Shown here: positions 35,588 to 50,300 of the stretch, piece after piece
Layout of the letters: each line of letters begins with the position of its first letter
Position numbering within the stretch: the first letter of the stretch is position 1
NCBI GenBank assembly: GCA_025267735.1
Contig: CM046301.1
Coordinates: forward strand, 14,630,190-14,694,189
Origin: Mactra quadrangularis
Lineage: Eukaryota > Mollusca > Bivalvia > Venerida > Mactridae
Direction: 5' to 3'
DNA length: 64,000 bases
The notes under the pieces: model-generated
Seen by the model: the letters and a program-made list of their open reading frames with translations, nothing else
Database searches by the model: none
What the model was told of the DNA's origin: nothing
Made by a program: the position numbers and the translations under genes

Positions 35588-38281
35588 TGTTCCCTAACTT
35601 GATAAATTGCAAAGGGGAGTAACCGGTTTACATTCCAACTTTCTGGAGGGATTATTTCCCTTTATCGAACAAATTAGTTGCAATTCAAAATTACGTAACT
35701 GCGGCCCCCAAAGCTCATTTCTAAGGGATTCAGACACATTTACGGAACCTGTACTATCCTTTTCCAGTGTATACGATAAAAACATCGAGATTTATATCAT
35801 ATATTTTTACAGCCGTTGGATCATGTTAATATCTTACAAATAATTAGAGGGAATTGTCCTTGAATTATTGTATGTTATGTCAATGACTTAGTGTACTCTC
35901 AGTCTTGTTACTTGTTGCACGCAGAGCGTGGGAAATTATTTTGACACTTATATTTATATTTTTCCCATGAATATCATATTTTACGATAGAAAAAAAAACT
36001 TTGCGTACGCCGCGTCCGCCCCCTCCCCTGGAGCCGCCTATGCATACAGCCAAAGATCAATCTTTCTGCTGGGTCTGTTGGCCTAGTAACAGCTCTGATA
36101 TTCAAATCAGACAGGGGCTGATATTACAAAATTTATATATTTTCTAATGTAGCTTAAAACGATAAATAATGACTAGATTATTTAGTTACCGGTATATACG
36201 ATGTTCAATTATTACATACGTATATAACTTGAACAGTTGTAATATTCTAAAATTAATTATCATTTTATTATTTTAAACTCTTCATTTTTATATCTTTGTA
36301 TATCATAATTATAATCATTATCATCAAAAGATAATATCAACTGACTTTTTAAGTTACAAATTATACCCTATGCTGTACATAAAATAAAGAGTATGTTCTG
36401 CAAACAAACTGTCTGAAAATGGCTTCGTTTATATTTAAAACAAATTTTATGCAGAGAAGTGTCTCATATTTGGAAGCAAGACATACAAATGTACTTATAC
36501 ATGTATATATTTTTGTACAGAAAGGTCAAGAAAAAGCGTGTTTAGTCTTATGCATTTCAAAACTATCCACATGAGTTGGCCCCTATGTTTTATTAGCTGA
36601 TTGCATATTATAATAAGAAATAAAGCATAAATTTAAAAAGACCAACAAATGAAGTAAACCAAGACTTGCTTTTCGCCCACATGTATTTCTCTTTCCTTAC
36701 AAATATTTGAATGACATCAAACAGTGCATAAGATAATTACAGCCTTTTCCACGAAAATCTAATTTGATCCTGCGAGTTTTGGTCGTTTGTTTCAAATCCT
36801 TCGCACAAAAATAAATCAAGTGATAAACTCAAGTTGATCATGTGCAAAACAAAACAAATGTGTGCAGAAGATTCACAGTAAACATTTTTACATGTACATG
36901 TATCAGCTTATGGACAAAGGCATGTAATAGTTCACTTTACACTCTTCGATTTTGTACATATTTTTGCTGCTGCGAGAATTTGACGAAAAAATAGAGTTGG
37001 TTCCCACATTGTGATTGAGATCATAAGACTATATATACCCTGATACAGAGAAACGTGAGCATAACTTAATTAACAGAAACGGTCAGGTAATTGCTTCTCC
37101 GATCTTGAACATTTCTCTAAAGTTTCTAGTCGAACCCCACCTTAAGAAATCCTGGACCCTCCCCTGTTGCTCCATGTATACAAATTATAACTTGTGAGCA
37201 TTTTCATGCTTCAACAGAACGCCCATCTCAATACAAATCATGGCTTATGTAGCGTAAATGTAATGGAGCGTTTAGATGGTTCATTGCAAAACTAGCCTAA
37301 CTTTATGAAAATGAATATGTATTTAGACTAGTTGTGCTCCAACTCAAGTATTTCAGTACTCTGATATTAATAAGATTTGTTGTACGCCATGACTTATTTA
37401 ATTTCGAACAGACACGAAAATACATGTATATAACAACATATACAAATATAATTCAATAGAAATCTCTATGAAATTGTATCGATCTTTTAAAAAAGTCGAA
37501 CTTTATATTAAAATTAACTGCCTGAAAAACATTGAGTTATTGAAAACTTCTTGAAAAGCTCATTATGAATTCCATTTCTTTTTATGCGTTAAAATTAACC
37601 AGCTCTTCAATAAATAATGTGAAACTTTTATATAGAAAAATTATGCATAGCCTTGTCTATTTGTCCACATGACACAGCACAGAAAAGCGACGGTACTCGA
37701 AGAATGTCTATTTACTTTTTATATAATAAATTTCGTCGGTCAAAGTTCGTGAAAACGTTCAATCAAAAATCTTTCCATGCTTTAACCCACATAATGATTT
37801 ATATTTTATGAAGAGTGTGTATTTTTGTTTCTTTGTTGACTGGATTGGTTCATTTACATGTTATGATATACTTAACCAGCTTTTCTTTATGTATTAACCT
37901 TAAGTATTTTCGTATTTGTAATAGAAATCTGCGATACATTAAGTATTAGACAAAGCTGTGTTAATATGGATTTGTTATAAAAATAATGAAAAGGGTTAAT
38001 ATATTAATCCATAATCTGTGTTGCATGAAACCTTAAATAGAAGGATATAGCTTTGACCCGGACGAATGTGCATTCGTATACACTATACAAATCATTTAAA
38101 TTTTCGACAAGGAGGGATTTAGTAGTTAAGCCAAAGTTCAAAATCTAATTTCATTATTAATATCTATTGCTGTGTATATCATACATGGAAATTTATATCT
38201 GTGATTCGCATGTGTTATAATATGGATGCTACGTAGAGCATGGGATAACATTTTGAATTCTGGATATTAAATGGTCGGATT
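35588..38281. other. Divergent intergenic region
   Basis: 2.7 kb between the start codons of the minus-strand G-domain gene and the plus-strand kinase candidate exon; presumably holds both promoters. No TATA or CpG cluster stands out. A fragment at 35990-36050 (gtacgccgcgtccgcc, ggagccgcctatgc) resembles the end of the element at 41411-41881. Confidence 0.5.
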
Positions 38282-38387
38282 ATGGCCAAATCTGAAAAAG
38301 GGTCAGAGAAAGGGGCCTCTGATAATGATGCGGAATCTAACACACCAAGAGAAAAACGACGTCGAGATATATTGTATGGAAAAGGAG
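38282..38387 (+). CDS. MOK: Candidate MOK first coding exon (N-terminal extension)
   Basis: ATG at 38282 encodes MAKSEKGSEKGASDNDAES, NTPREKRRRDILYGKG and one base, followed by gtacac. The final G joins the next exon's AA to make Glu, giving GEYRILGKKGEG. Codon content is coding-like (acidic/Ser then basic), but the donor is weak and human MOK begins only a few residues before the Gly loop. Another start exon in the 7.5-kb intron cannot be excluded. Confidence 0.5.
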
Positions 38388-41300
38388 GTACACATGTATA
38401 TAATTATACATTTTGTAAAATTTCATAAAAACTTTTATCAATATCTCAATTTTATGTCACATAAAATGGGGTTTTGATGAAGAGCATGTGTCCATATTGG
38501 CTGTTGATATGTATTATAGAATCCGTCCTAATAAAATAGCATCGCAAAAAAGACAATAATTATGTTATTTGCTGTATTGCAAATGCATGGAGTTATTTCA
38601 TTCCTTCATTCTCATCGAGTTTTTTAACTTTAGAAATGGCTTGAAACGTTTTCCGAAATTGCAGTAGAAAACTGAACTTCCAAACTTGATTTTTAAGTTA
38701 GAAGGCTTTGGACTTTAAACCGAAATGGACTCCCTTCTCTAGAACCGTCCCTGCCTATATAATATACATTTGATTAATGATTATGGGTAAATTTTATTCA
38801 ACTAATTTAAAGGGTCAAAATTTGTTCGACAATCGATCTCCACGCATAAATATCTGATCTATCGATAGTGAATGCAAAAGTACCGTGGTGGGTATTTAAA
38901 TCAGCCGCGGGGTTAATATACACACCAATGACAGTTGAATAAAATTCATCAATATAACGTACGTTTTGCACAAGAATATTTTGTCAATTTTCGTTTTGAA
39001 TACATGTTTGTTTCCATGCTCTTATAACGAATATAGGATTATAGATTTACAATCGTGCAGTTGTTATGACCACTTGTATACAAAACTAAAATGAAATATA
39101 TAACATGAATTCAAAACAAACATTCATTTCAAAAATCACATTCCATGACTAAGAACGTTTTTTTTATATTTTGTTTGGTCATTTTCAAAGAATACTGTTT
39201 TAACCATAACATGGTCTAATACTTTTCAAGGGGCATTTTCTATTCATCGTGCGTATGAAAAAACACGAATAAATGTTATTTAAACGCATATAATGACAAG
39301 AAAAGTTCAATTAATGGACCAAAATCCTTAATCAACTGTGCACGCAAAATAGCTTCAAAGTTTCAAACAACATAATCTTATATCTGCAATGAAACCTCCT
39401 GTAAGTCGATCATCCAATCCCATTCTATTCTAGTCTTTCAGAGTTTATTAAGTTGTTATGTACAATACTGTGCCCCTAAAAAAGGTTTGGACAATTTCCC
39501 GTTTCAAGATAAACTAACTCTTAATTACCTTATGAAACAAAAGGTCACTCGAATAAATTTAAAAAAAAAACCAGACAATAAATTAGTTTTTTAATGTATG
39601 ATTTAAACTACTTGTCATGAATAAGCTTTAATTATAGTACACTTACTTGCAGTATGCATGATTAGTTTTTCTCCAAATTCCATTTGTCCAAGAACTTTTG
39701 GAGGGCACTGTATACAAATCTAGACTAAAACTTGTAGGGGTAATAGCGTAGAAGCAGTAGTTTAGTTGTAGGACGCCCACTTAATTAGGGATAGAAAGTT
39801 CTGCGTTCGAATCCACTAGGGGCGCTGCTAAATTCTTTTAGCAAGAAAACTTTACCTGCGAATGCTTCGCTTCACTCCATCAAGGTGTAAATGGGTACCA
39901 CCGTGTGAACTGGAACATTTAGAACTCAGAGTTTCACAAACGCTAGTCAGTGAATCACCGGGCCATTCAGAATAAAGGGGACTTGGGGCCCAAAATAATT
40001 TTGAAAGTAATGTGATTTAAACTTAATCAGATATCGGAAATCGTTTCCACCAAATCCCTCCTCCTAAAATATATGTAGCTCCTCCATCTGAAAATGCTTC
40101 CTAATTTACGAAATTATTAAACCCACAGGAACGTATTATTTCGATAAATAAATAATAAAGAACCCAACGAGTATGGCTGTGTAGTAACTAGTACTGTATA
40201 TTTCAAACAGACTATAGTTTTATATTTGAGATGCCGAATGTATGTATCTAGTTTTAGTGTATTAAATGTATAGCTAACAGAAAAAAGTCAACCTTGAAGT
40301 ATGGCTGAATAAGCATTTTAGAGATTTTAGGCATTTAAGGCAATAACATATTCCCTTGTTATCTATGGCCGATATAATGCAGTGTGTGATATATTACTGC
40401 CCTTATTGGGGAGGGGTGTTTGCCTCATGGCATCCCGAATTCTACGCTCCTGTTTAATAATTCTAATTAACTATGAACTTTTTAAACTATATGCACTGCT
40501 TTTTTATTATTAAATAAGTGACGACACAGGCGTCATCCCATTAAAAAAACATCGAAAGAGTACAAAAAAAATGAGTGTTTTTTATGCCTTGCCATATAAC
40601 TCTTACACAATTTTAAATATTTTAGCTAAAATTTTATACCCTTACTGTCATTTGTGATTTCATTTTTTCAATGTGTTTTTTTCGAAGTAGATCTATACAT
40701 GTAAGTTCTTTTCTTTTTCTAGTTCATGTTTTTCATTATCGATCACATGTATGCACGTGAATTCTGGAATATGCCAAGCTACGTTCGTCACTAACTAAGA
40801 ACTTTGCATTGAATGTACATTTTTTTCTTAACACCTAAACTACATTTAAAAAGAAATAAGGTATATGTAGAAACCCATTCTCGTTCCCAGAGTCTAGTAG
40901 GATTCTCAATGCTAGTATTGAGAATCCTACTAGACTCTGGGAACGAGAATGGTAGAAACCTAACTACGTGCATATACATGAACATAATATAATAAGGATC
41001 TAAGTTCATTATCTTTATTTCAGTAGGTCCAGCTCTATATGGGCTCTAGCAATGTCCTTGGCCCTATTAAAATATTATATATTATACATTATATACATGT
41101 GGTATACAAAAACTTGTCCGTGGAGTAGATTTTTAAACTCGAGTGGCTGCTTATACTTGCTTATAGTCGAAATAAGAAATAATATTACGTCAAAAAACGC
41201 ATTAAAATAGATTGTAAAACTAAGTTGGGTAGAGGTTTTAAAAAGTGTGTACTAATAAAATAATGTACTTGTGTTTGATTTTACCAGGGATTTTATATAA

Positions 41301-44300
41301 AACTCCTGATTGTAAGTAACAAAACACTGAAAAATAGTCATTTTCGACTGACTTTTTTTAACATTTACATGGGAGGAGCATCGTTACTCCTGTTTTTATG
41401 GAAAAAGTCATAGGCGAATCCAAGGGGGGGGGGCGGGCCCGGCGTACGCCCCCCAAAATTGCCCAAGAAAAGTTTTTTTCCATCATAAAATATAATATTC
41501 ATAGTCAAAATATTTTCGCACTCTACGCGTGCAATAAGTTACAAAACTGGGAAAACAATGGCATAGTGCAATAAAAAATATTTCTTCTCATTTTTTGTAA
41601 GATTTTAACATGATCTAACGACTATTAGAAAATTATATCATATATATCTAGATCATAGATGCTTTTTATTGTATATTCTGGCCTGGGAAAAGATAGTTGA
41701 TGTTCTGGGAATGTACCTGAAGGAGCTTTTGGAGCCGCCGTCCCCTAGACCCCTGGTCAGGTCTTTGAAAAAGACCCATCGTTGGCTTTTACGGCCTCTT
41801 GAACCCAAAATCTGCTCGTTCATTTTCCTTCCCCTCTAACCAGAATTTCCGCCCCTCTATCTAGAAATCCTGGATCCGCCTAATGGAAATAGCTGTGCGT
41901 AATTTTCAAAAGGTCCAATTATAAGCTACGCCGCTGTATACATGCGTAGATCTATATTAAATTGTTTGTATTTCGTAACTTAAATAGGTTAAATACATAA
42001 ATGAATAAAACATTTTATTGCTTTTATGCATAATTCACAACTTATGTAAGATATATAAGAAACTATTTTAAGTCAAGTACCCGCCATAATTGTCCTACAG
42101 CAAACCATCGCAATACATTATTGATAAATCGAAGAACACCTGCAGATCCTCACGTGTACTTGTCGACGATGAAATCCGAGAACGTCCAAATAAACGTAGC
42201 AATAGCCGAGGTATGCCGAACAATATGTACATAGTTGTCACAGAACAAAATGTGCGGAATTAGTTAATACAAATCCGTTTATAAAGAGATTATTTCAATT
42301 CTGTGGATTAAAACTTTAGAGGCTCAACGTCCAATGAATATTTTAATGGGATAAACAAGAAGTAATGTTCATAACTTGGCTGAATGAACATCTTGTTGCA
42401 GAGTAAGTTAGTTAGTTTGGTAGTCAGGCAGTGTATAACAGGTGGGAGGGGTCCTATGTTTACAGTTTAGAATACGGCGTTTATCGTGTCCAACTTGTCA
42501 TGGTGTCTTTTTAGCTAAAAATTTAATGATGGTTTGATTTAAACTACAACTTTGACCGTTTTATTCTTCGATTGTTATGGTTTCAGTGAATGATATTTAG
42601 TATAAAAGAGTTCCAATTAAAATTCAATTAAGGTTTTGATAAGGTGATAAATGTGCATGTATATACAAGAATACCCTTAAAAAATTTGATTTTATATCAT
42701 TATTTGTTTCTATTAATATGTCATAAGAAAAAATATTTACGAATTATTGGTAACCTCAGCATATTTCGAGAAGGGTACATAAAATAACAAATTATTTATT
42801 ACTGGTTTAATAGGTCTATTGATAAAATCAGTAACTTCATGCATACTTGTATCAAACTGTATCCTGTTTTCCAGCTACATGTAAGTTGATGAAAAATGAG
42901 TTTTTGTCACCCAAAAATATACATTAATGATGATTGTCAGGAATATTTTCAAGTTTCACTGCTTGTTATGTTTTAGGATTATATGATCTGACAGTCAATT
43001 ACTGGTCTAGATAGCCTTACATAATAAGTACATAAAATGGGTTCAAGTCTTGGATAAGGGGGAGAGTATTAGGGTTGATCTTATATGTTCTCCAGGTTCT
43101 GTTAAAGAGTTTGAATGAAAGTAAAAATTCAGTTTGAATTAGGTCTGCTTCTATATACTTGTTCAGCCAACTTCACATTTTTGTGTGATAACCCATGATC
43201 ATTGAGATCATCCTAAGGTTAAGGATCCCTTACAGTACTCATTTACACTTGGTTGGAGTGGAACAACTGTCTAGGTAAATTTCTTGCTCAAGGAAATTAG
43301 CACTGCCCCTGGTGGTGTTCAAACCCCAGACTTCTAGATCCCAAAGGGTGCTTCCTACCACTGTACCACTTCTCCAACCATTTTTTGCTGAGGAAATTAG
43401 CAGTGCCCCATGTAGGGTTTCAACTCTGGACCTCCATAAGAGTGTATCCTACCACTGAACCACTGCTCCTAAAAAGTTTCATGTAGATTTCGTACAGATT
43501 TGTATTCTTCAACATGTTGTTTTTTAAAGTAATATATCAATGTGTTGGCAAAAAGCTAGTTTACATAGATTTTTATTTACATGTAAGTCAGGCTAGTTTC
43601 TTGCTGACCTATTGATCGATATGTAAAATATAGACATTTGTTCAATAAGTCTATATAACTGTTAAAATTTGACAACCTCAATTTTCCCCCTCTCAGTTTG
43701 AAATACATGTACATGTCAATTCCATGTCTGTCAGAACTTTTTTGATACAAATAATCCTTTAAAGTCTTTAAGTTATCCTTATGTTTTCTTTGAAATCATC
43801 AATTTGTTTAATGTTTATGACAGCTCTATTGAGATTAAACATTTTACTGATAGATTTAAGAAGAAAAAGCATAATGTTATAGTTTGTATTGTAATGTATT
43901 GATTCATAGTTCATTACAACTTTTAAGTTTGTCTATTTCTTATGTAGACAAAGTAAACAGATATTCAATTGATGTTTTGAAATGAAGAAAGAAATAAAGT
44001 AAACAAAATACATGTATAACATAACGACCATTGTTAATACATAAGAGAGTGTCATCACAGATTCACCCATTAAGTTAATTATTTTATTCTAGTCCACTAG
44101 TTTTGGTGTAGCTATGTTTTGTGATGCAGGTGTTACTGATTAACATAGGAACATTTTTATTAGAGCTGGGCAGTAACCGCGGTATACCGGTTACCGTGGT
44201 AAAAAATCCTGCGGTATGATACCATGGTATATCAAGAATACCATGGTATTTTATAAGAATAATCCTTTTAGTTTTTGTACTTCATGGGTGAAAGTTTTCA

Positions 44301-47300
44301 GTATTAGTATTGATTTCAGTATTTGATGATAAGTTACTCAATGTGATTTATATCAAAAACTGTTTATTTCAGTACCTTGAAACTAGATTTTCAGTATTTT
44401 TTAAAGTTTCATCTTCCACCCATGGTATTTATTATCATCATCCTGTACTTGAAACTTTAGTTTCACATAGGCAAAGCTTTTATAGATTCAGCTAGCAAAG
44501 AATAGTGTTTTTGAATTAAAACATATTCAAGAGTAAGTTAGGAATATTTCATTAAAAATTGACTGCACTATGTTTTAAAGCTTAACTTTGAACCCAAGTT
44601 CTTAGCAATTTATTGTCATTTTCATTATTCAATATATAGCTAGACAACACATTTGTTAAGTTTGGGGTATACCCTGGTATTTACCGAGGTATCTTATAAA
44701 TACCGTGGTATACCACAGTATGTTTTTTAATCGCGGTACCCAGCTCTAATTTTTATCAACTGTCAGTAGCACATTCATAAATTCTGCTTATTTAAATAGT
44801 CAATGACTCAATGTAGTACTTGGGTACTCAGTATCAATAAAAGTAGATATCTATATTTATGTACAAGGATTATGGAACAAATTACAGGCGCGTCGCTACC
44901 AGTACGCAGAGTACGCAGCTGCGTACACATTGGTCCAGAAAATCGTAAAAATACAAACGCCAAAAATGCAATAAAAACTAAGGCCTGAGGAGGGTAGGGG
45001 TGTGTGAAACAAAACTGCTCCATCGTTATTTTACTAACCTTATGTCAAGTTACGTTTCAATGGGACCTGCAATGCCTTTTGGATGTCGAATTTACGGTTT
45101 AAATTCGTTGTTTGTCTTTGACTCTAGTCTATATAATTCTTTGAACGCTTGTTGGATATGAATGATAATTGGTACAAATGTTGTATTCCTATATTTGTGC
45201 CGGGAATTACAACATACCCTTTTAGAATAGTTGCCAAAATGCTCCTGAGATGATCTACAGGAAAACAAATTCGGGGGGGGACATGCCCTTGACCCCAAGC
45301 AAGGATTCTGCGTACACATGAAAAAACCCTTGCTACGCCACTGAATTATATTCAAGTATTATTGTTAATTATACATCGTAAAATTTTATTCAACTGTTAG
45401 TGGCATATCTATTGACCCCACTGATGTAAATACTCAATATTTGTTGGATATTTCCCATACTTTGCCATTAATAAGGTGTAGGGAGTACACGAAGTCACTG
45501 GCCTTGCTGAACTCTAGGTGAGTACTGGTTATAGACAAAGGTCCAGAAAAGCTACTTGTAGGTAAGATGAGCTGCCCCCTGTAAATTACTAATTAATTGA
45601 ATTGGCAATAAACTCAAAAATGAATAAACCAGTTTAAAAGCTTTACGGTCATATTAGACATCAGCTTGGGACCTTGAGTTAGGTTACACTCAGGTTGACT
45701 GACTTTCCATATACATGTATGACTTAATAATTGTTGAGAGAAAGGTTTGCAGTATCATAAAAACCAAACCGTGACTTTAGCACCATGTGATGTGAAATTT
45801 GTTACATTTTTTTAGTTATATGAACTATAACCTAACCTTCTATCAATGTATGTGTATATTTCAGAATATCGTATCCTTGGCAAGAAAGGTGAAGGCACCT
45901 TCTCAGAGGTGTTAAAATGCCAAAACATAAAAGATGGCTCATATTGGGCCTGCAAGAAGATGAAACAAAATTATGACAGGTATTTATTAGCTATACTTTA
46001 AGATATATAACTGGGTATTGTTTTAGTTAGAACTGTCTCAATTATCTGGTTAATTGACTACAATTTGATTTCAATAAGGAATAAATTTTGTTTTTTGGCA
46101 TCGGTTAATGGTTCTTGTATGTAAGATGGGTGGATAAATGTCCAATGTCATTTACACTGAACAAAACTTCCCCGATTTCCATATTGTAGGAAATTTTTAC
46201 TTTTCAACATTTATGTATGATTGATAATGAAAATGTGCATAGGACCATATGCCTACTGCTGTCATTTTGCATGGTTTTCATGCTTCTTTATCAATGCAAA
46301 ACTGGTTTTGTCATGTGTTGAAAAGCAGAAATGGGAAGATTTCTTATTGATATGATTTAAGAGAAAAAAAGCAGTTAGAAATCTTACCTCTGCAGATGAC
46401 TCACTACCTTGCAAAAGACCTATGGTCAATTCCTTGTTCTTGTGGCAACATTCAAGCCATTTCTTGATTTTTTCGTTGCACATATCAGCACACTAATGAT
46501 TTTCACCAAAACGTTTTTTGCACAAGAAGCATGTGCCCATTTCTGCTTTTCAACTCATTCATGGCAAAACCTGTTTTGCATCGATAAAGAAGCATGAAAA
46601 TAATGCAAGCAGGCAACAGTAGGGTCCTATACCCATTTCCATTATTGATCGGACATAAATGTTGAAAAAAAAGTTTCCAACAATATAGAAATTAGGTTTC
46701 TTAGAAATTTTGCTAAGTTTTAACTGTAAATCATTGATCTTGTACTGCATTGTACTATAGAATTGACCTGGTTTGACAGTTTGCAGTATAAGCTTCAAGG
46801 AATGGCCCTCTACAGAACAAATCCTCTGCACAACAACAGCTTTCGATATTTTGCTTTGGTGTAATTTTAATAGATTTAACATCTGCAGAGCAACAACCTC
46901 TGAACAGCAACAGACCTTAGTCCCTCCCAGTGGGTGTTGTTCAAGAAAGTTTGTAGTGTGTTTTGTCTTTGAGAAAAACATAAAGAATTATTGTTAGAAT
47001 ATTTGAACTTTTTTCTTCAGGCATGTATATATTTTGTTGAAATCAATTAGGACGCATTTTATCACAGTATGAATGTTTTCATTTACATTTACTTATATAC
47101 CAGTGTACAAATACTTGACTGTAAACTTGTCTGCAATGTTAGAAACTTAGAAATAATGTAGATGTTTAGGAGTTTACAGTGCTTTGCTGTAAATGAAATA
47201 AACAAATATGTTCTTGACTGTATTCTATAGTCTATTATATTGTACATTAAATGTACTTAAAATTGTTGAGTAATCTTGCTATGAGAACCCAAGTCCTTGA

Positions 47301-50300
47301 TAGATAAAATAAGCCAGAATTAAGGACAATTTAATTGCAAAAAAAGAAAATAATTTTGACTCAACTGACTGGAGACTTTAAAACAAAATCCCCACAGACT
47401 GCTTATGTCATGTTTTGCTACGTTACCACTGCCAACACAAATCATGTGATGCTAGTAATACCATGTGACAAAAAATGCTAACTGCCAGGAAAACACCGCT
47501 GAAACTTCGTTATTTTTTACAAATTATTAATTAAAAAAATTATTTTTTATCTTTATGTACTTTGATCATTATAATTCACAACAAGAAGGCTCAATGTATA
47601 GAAAATATTGAAATTTAAAAGAAAAGATGAAAAGAAATATTCAGCTCTTTGAGGGACGAATTTACTTGTGGTGGCAGCCAGTGGTTATTGATTTAATAAA
47701 GGGAAATAACTGCTGCTCGGAGTTTGACTTTATAAGTGCACAGGACTCAACATTGATTTTATTAAGTAGGTTTTGTTAGACAATCAGCTATATTTACTAG
47801 CAGTAATAAGTTGCCTGAACGCAAGTATAGGTCCTCAAGGGCAATAGGACTATCTCTAATATTGAGCCCAGTGGCTCAGCCTTTAGACCTGTAGGCCTAT
47901 CATTGTAGGCTGATAGAAAATACTGTTGGTTACTAGCTTATGTGACTGTTTAGTATTTAAAGTAGTGCAAGACTTATAATTTTTCTCATTTTTACATGTG
48001 GTTTCCCCATGTTTAGTATGGACTCACTGAAGCAAATGCTCATCAAAATCAGTTGCGTATGATTACATTTAGCTGCGGGTGTGCAATTAAAAATGTAATT
48101 ACTGCTTTAATTTATATAGTCCTCAGTATGCGTTAACAAGCAGACAATATACTGTTTGTGCAGTTGAAGTTAGTCTAATCTGGTTAATGAAAGGTGGAAA
48201 ATTCCTTGTATCTCTTCAGTTTATTATATAATCCTGTGTCTATATATTCTATTAAATCCCCATTTCCCACAGCGCTATCAGTGCTTTGATTTTCAATGAA
48301 TTAGATGATCTTAGAAAATGTTTAGACTTGTAAACATTTGTTTGGTCTGATAAAATAAATTTATTTACTAGTCATAAAAAGTAATTAATATCATTAATAA
48401 AGTGCATTATTATTTCTCCCTGATAAAATGAGTTTATTAAATCATAGAGACATATTTTTAAATAAATAATTTATGTTGAATGTGAAACCTTATTAAAAAA
48501 ATAATGAATTTTAAAATGTAGTTGACATAATTTAACAAAAGAACTTAATAATATTGTGGTTATAAATTTATATCATTAAAATCTGAATGCCTTGTATGTT
48601 TTTTAGTTCTAATCTTTTATCCAGGACTTGTTTCCTTAATTAAAATGAAATAAAGCCTCCCCCCCCCCCAAAAAACAACAACAACAACCCAACAAAATAA
48701 CCCCACTATTACAAAGCACATTACCCACCAAAACCCTGGTCTATTTTAGTAAATACTTATAATGTATGTCACAGTATTGTACATGTTATCCATGTATATT
48801 AAATATATACCAACAAGAGTTTAAAATCTGTGAAGGTTTTAGTTAAATCATTGATTTTTTATTAGATTATTGATTTTAAATCAATCTATGTTTGGTTTTC
48901 TTATATAGTATAAGTACCTAAATATGTAAAACTAAGGCCCCCTTTAAAATAATATTTGTTTGCAGTTTCCCGACCCACCCACAAAAAGGATGGGACACAC
49001 ATTTTCTACAGGTATGATCCTGAAAAATTCATTTTTTATTTGCTATAAATGTTGGGAGAAAATCACTCTTCGGACCAAGCATAAAATTTTAATGTACATG
49101 CAATCAGTAACATCCTCAATACATTTGTATGTAAAACTAAACTTACTAGTACTTTCAACCCTTATTACATCAAAATCAATAGCTTTGAATGAGGCAATGT
49201 CTTTATTGAATGTATTCTGTATCCACCCTTCTCAAATAAAGACATGCTTTATTTCAGTATGAATATTGAAGTTTAATAATGTTTAACATGCTTTTGATTT
49301 TTGTTCAGTTTTTCTCAACCATATTTTTTCAATAAGATAGATTGCCAAGGTTTATGTCATATGGTTTAAGATTAGAGAATTATTGACTTGAGTTCAATTT
49401 GGACTTGGAGGTTTGAATTTTAGGAATTGGTTCTTAATTTGAAATATTTTGAAGATTTTCCTGATGGTTCTGTTGCTAGGCTGCATTATTATACATGTAG
49501 TACATGTGTGTATGTTTAAATTATTTGTGGCACCCTTCCCTCTTCCTCTCATGATGTTCTTTTCCTTTTCACGCCTTTCAAATTCCATTACAAAATCCTG
49601 TTAGCAAGTTAAGTACTTTACCAGCTGAGACAATCAGACTGATAAATACAACAATTTTATGACATTTTTTTTAATATGTGGGGAAAGGATCTGGGGTCTT
49701 ACTTTATATATAACATTTGGGGAAATTTTGTGGAAAACTGCATGATTTCAAAGAAATTTAGGTACCTGTAAATGGCACCTGCTTTGTAAGGCCCTGAATT
49801 CATCAACCAGGTTTTTTGTACTTATTACAACTACATGACTGAGGTGATTAATATTTCATCTAACCTATAACATGCATAATAATGTCCCTATTTTACACTG
49901 TAACTTCCTGCAAGGTGTTTTATGAGTCTAATCGGCCAATAAATAAAAATGATTTATATTCATATGTTAACATTTCATGTTATACTAATGTAATATGCAG
50001 AGATCAAGCGTAGATTATGACATAAATGGTATAATGTATTTACTAATATTTACAAAATAAATACAACTGTATAGAATGGTTTGGCAAAGCACCCTAGGTC
50101 TATATTGTATTAAAGTTATAATCTAACATCTAAAGTCAAGGTAAACAAATTGATTGTCGTTAGATAGTTTCCCATAAAGCTATTTAAATATTTAGGTACA
50201 ATCGCCTATTGTATACTTGGCATATTTTTAGTACAAATTTTTCTCTGTGATAAACTAAGTAATGGTCACTTCAACTTTTTACTATGTTCATACTTGGATT

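Larger units (their letters stand above)
38388..45864. other. MOK intron 1, repeat-filled
   Basis: 7.5 kb with no other recognised exon. Holds SINE family C copies, a perfect hairpin, an inverted-repeat element at 41411-41881, a hAT-like element and a further hAT-type relic, listed separately. Confidence 0.6.

Noticed and set aside
46559..46981. 140-codon minus-strand frame
   Set aside because: It overlaps the foldback arm and has no recognisable protein content; likely chance.
48967..49010. Small extra MOK exon (tttgcag ... acag|gtatga)
   Set aside because: Splice-like borders, but the encoded peptide does not fit the kinase and the neighbouring exons already join in phase without it.
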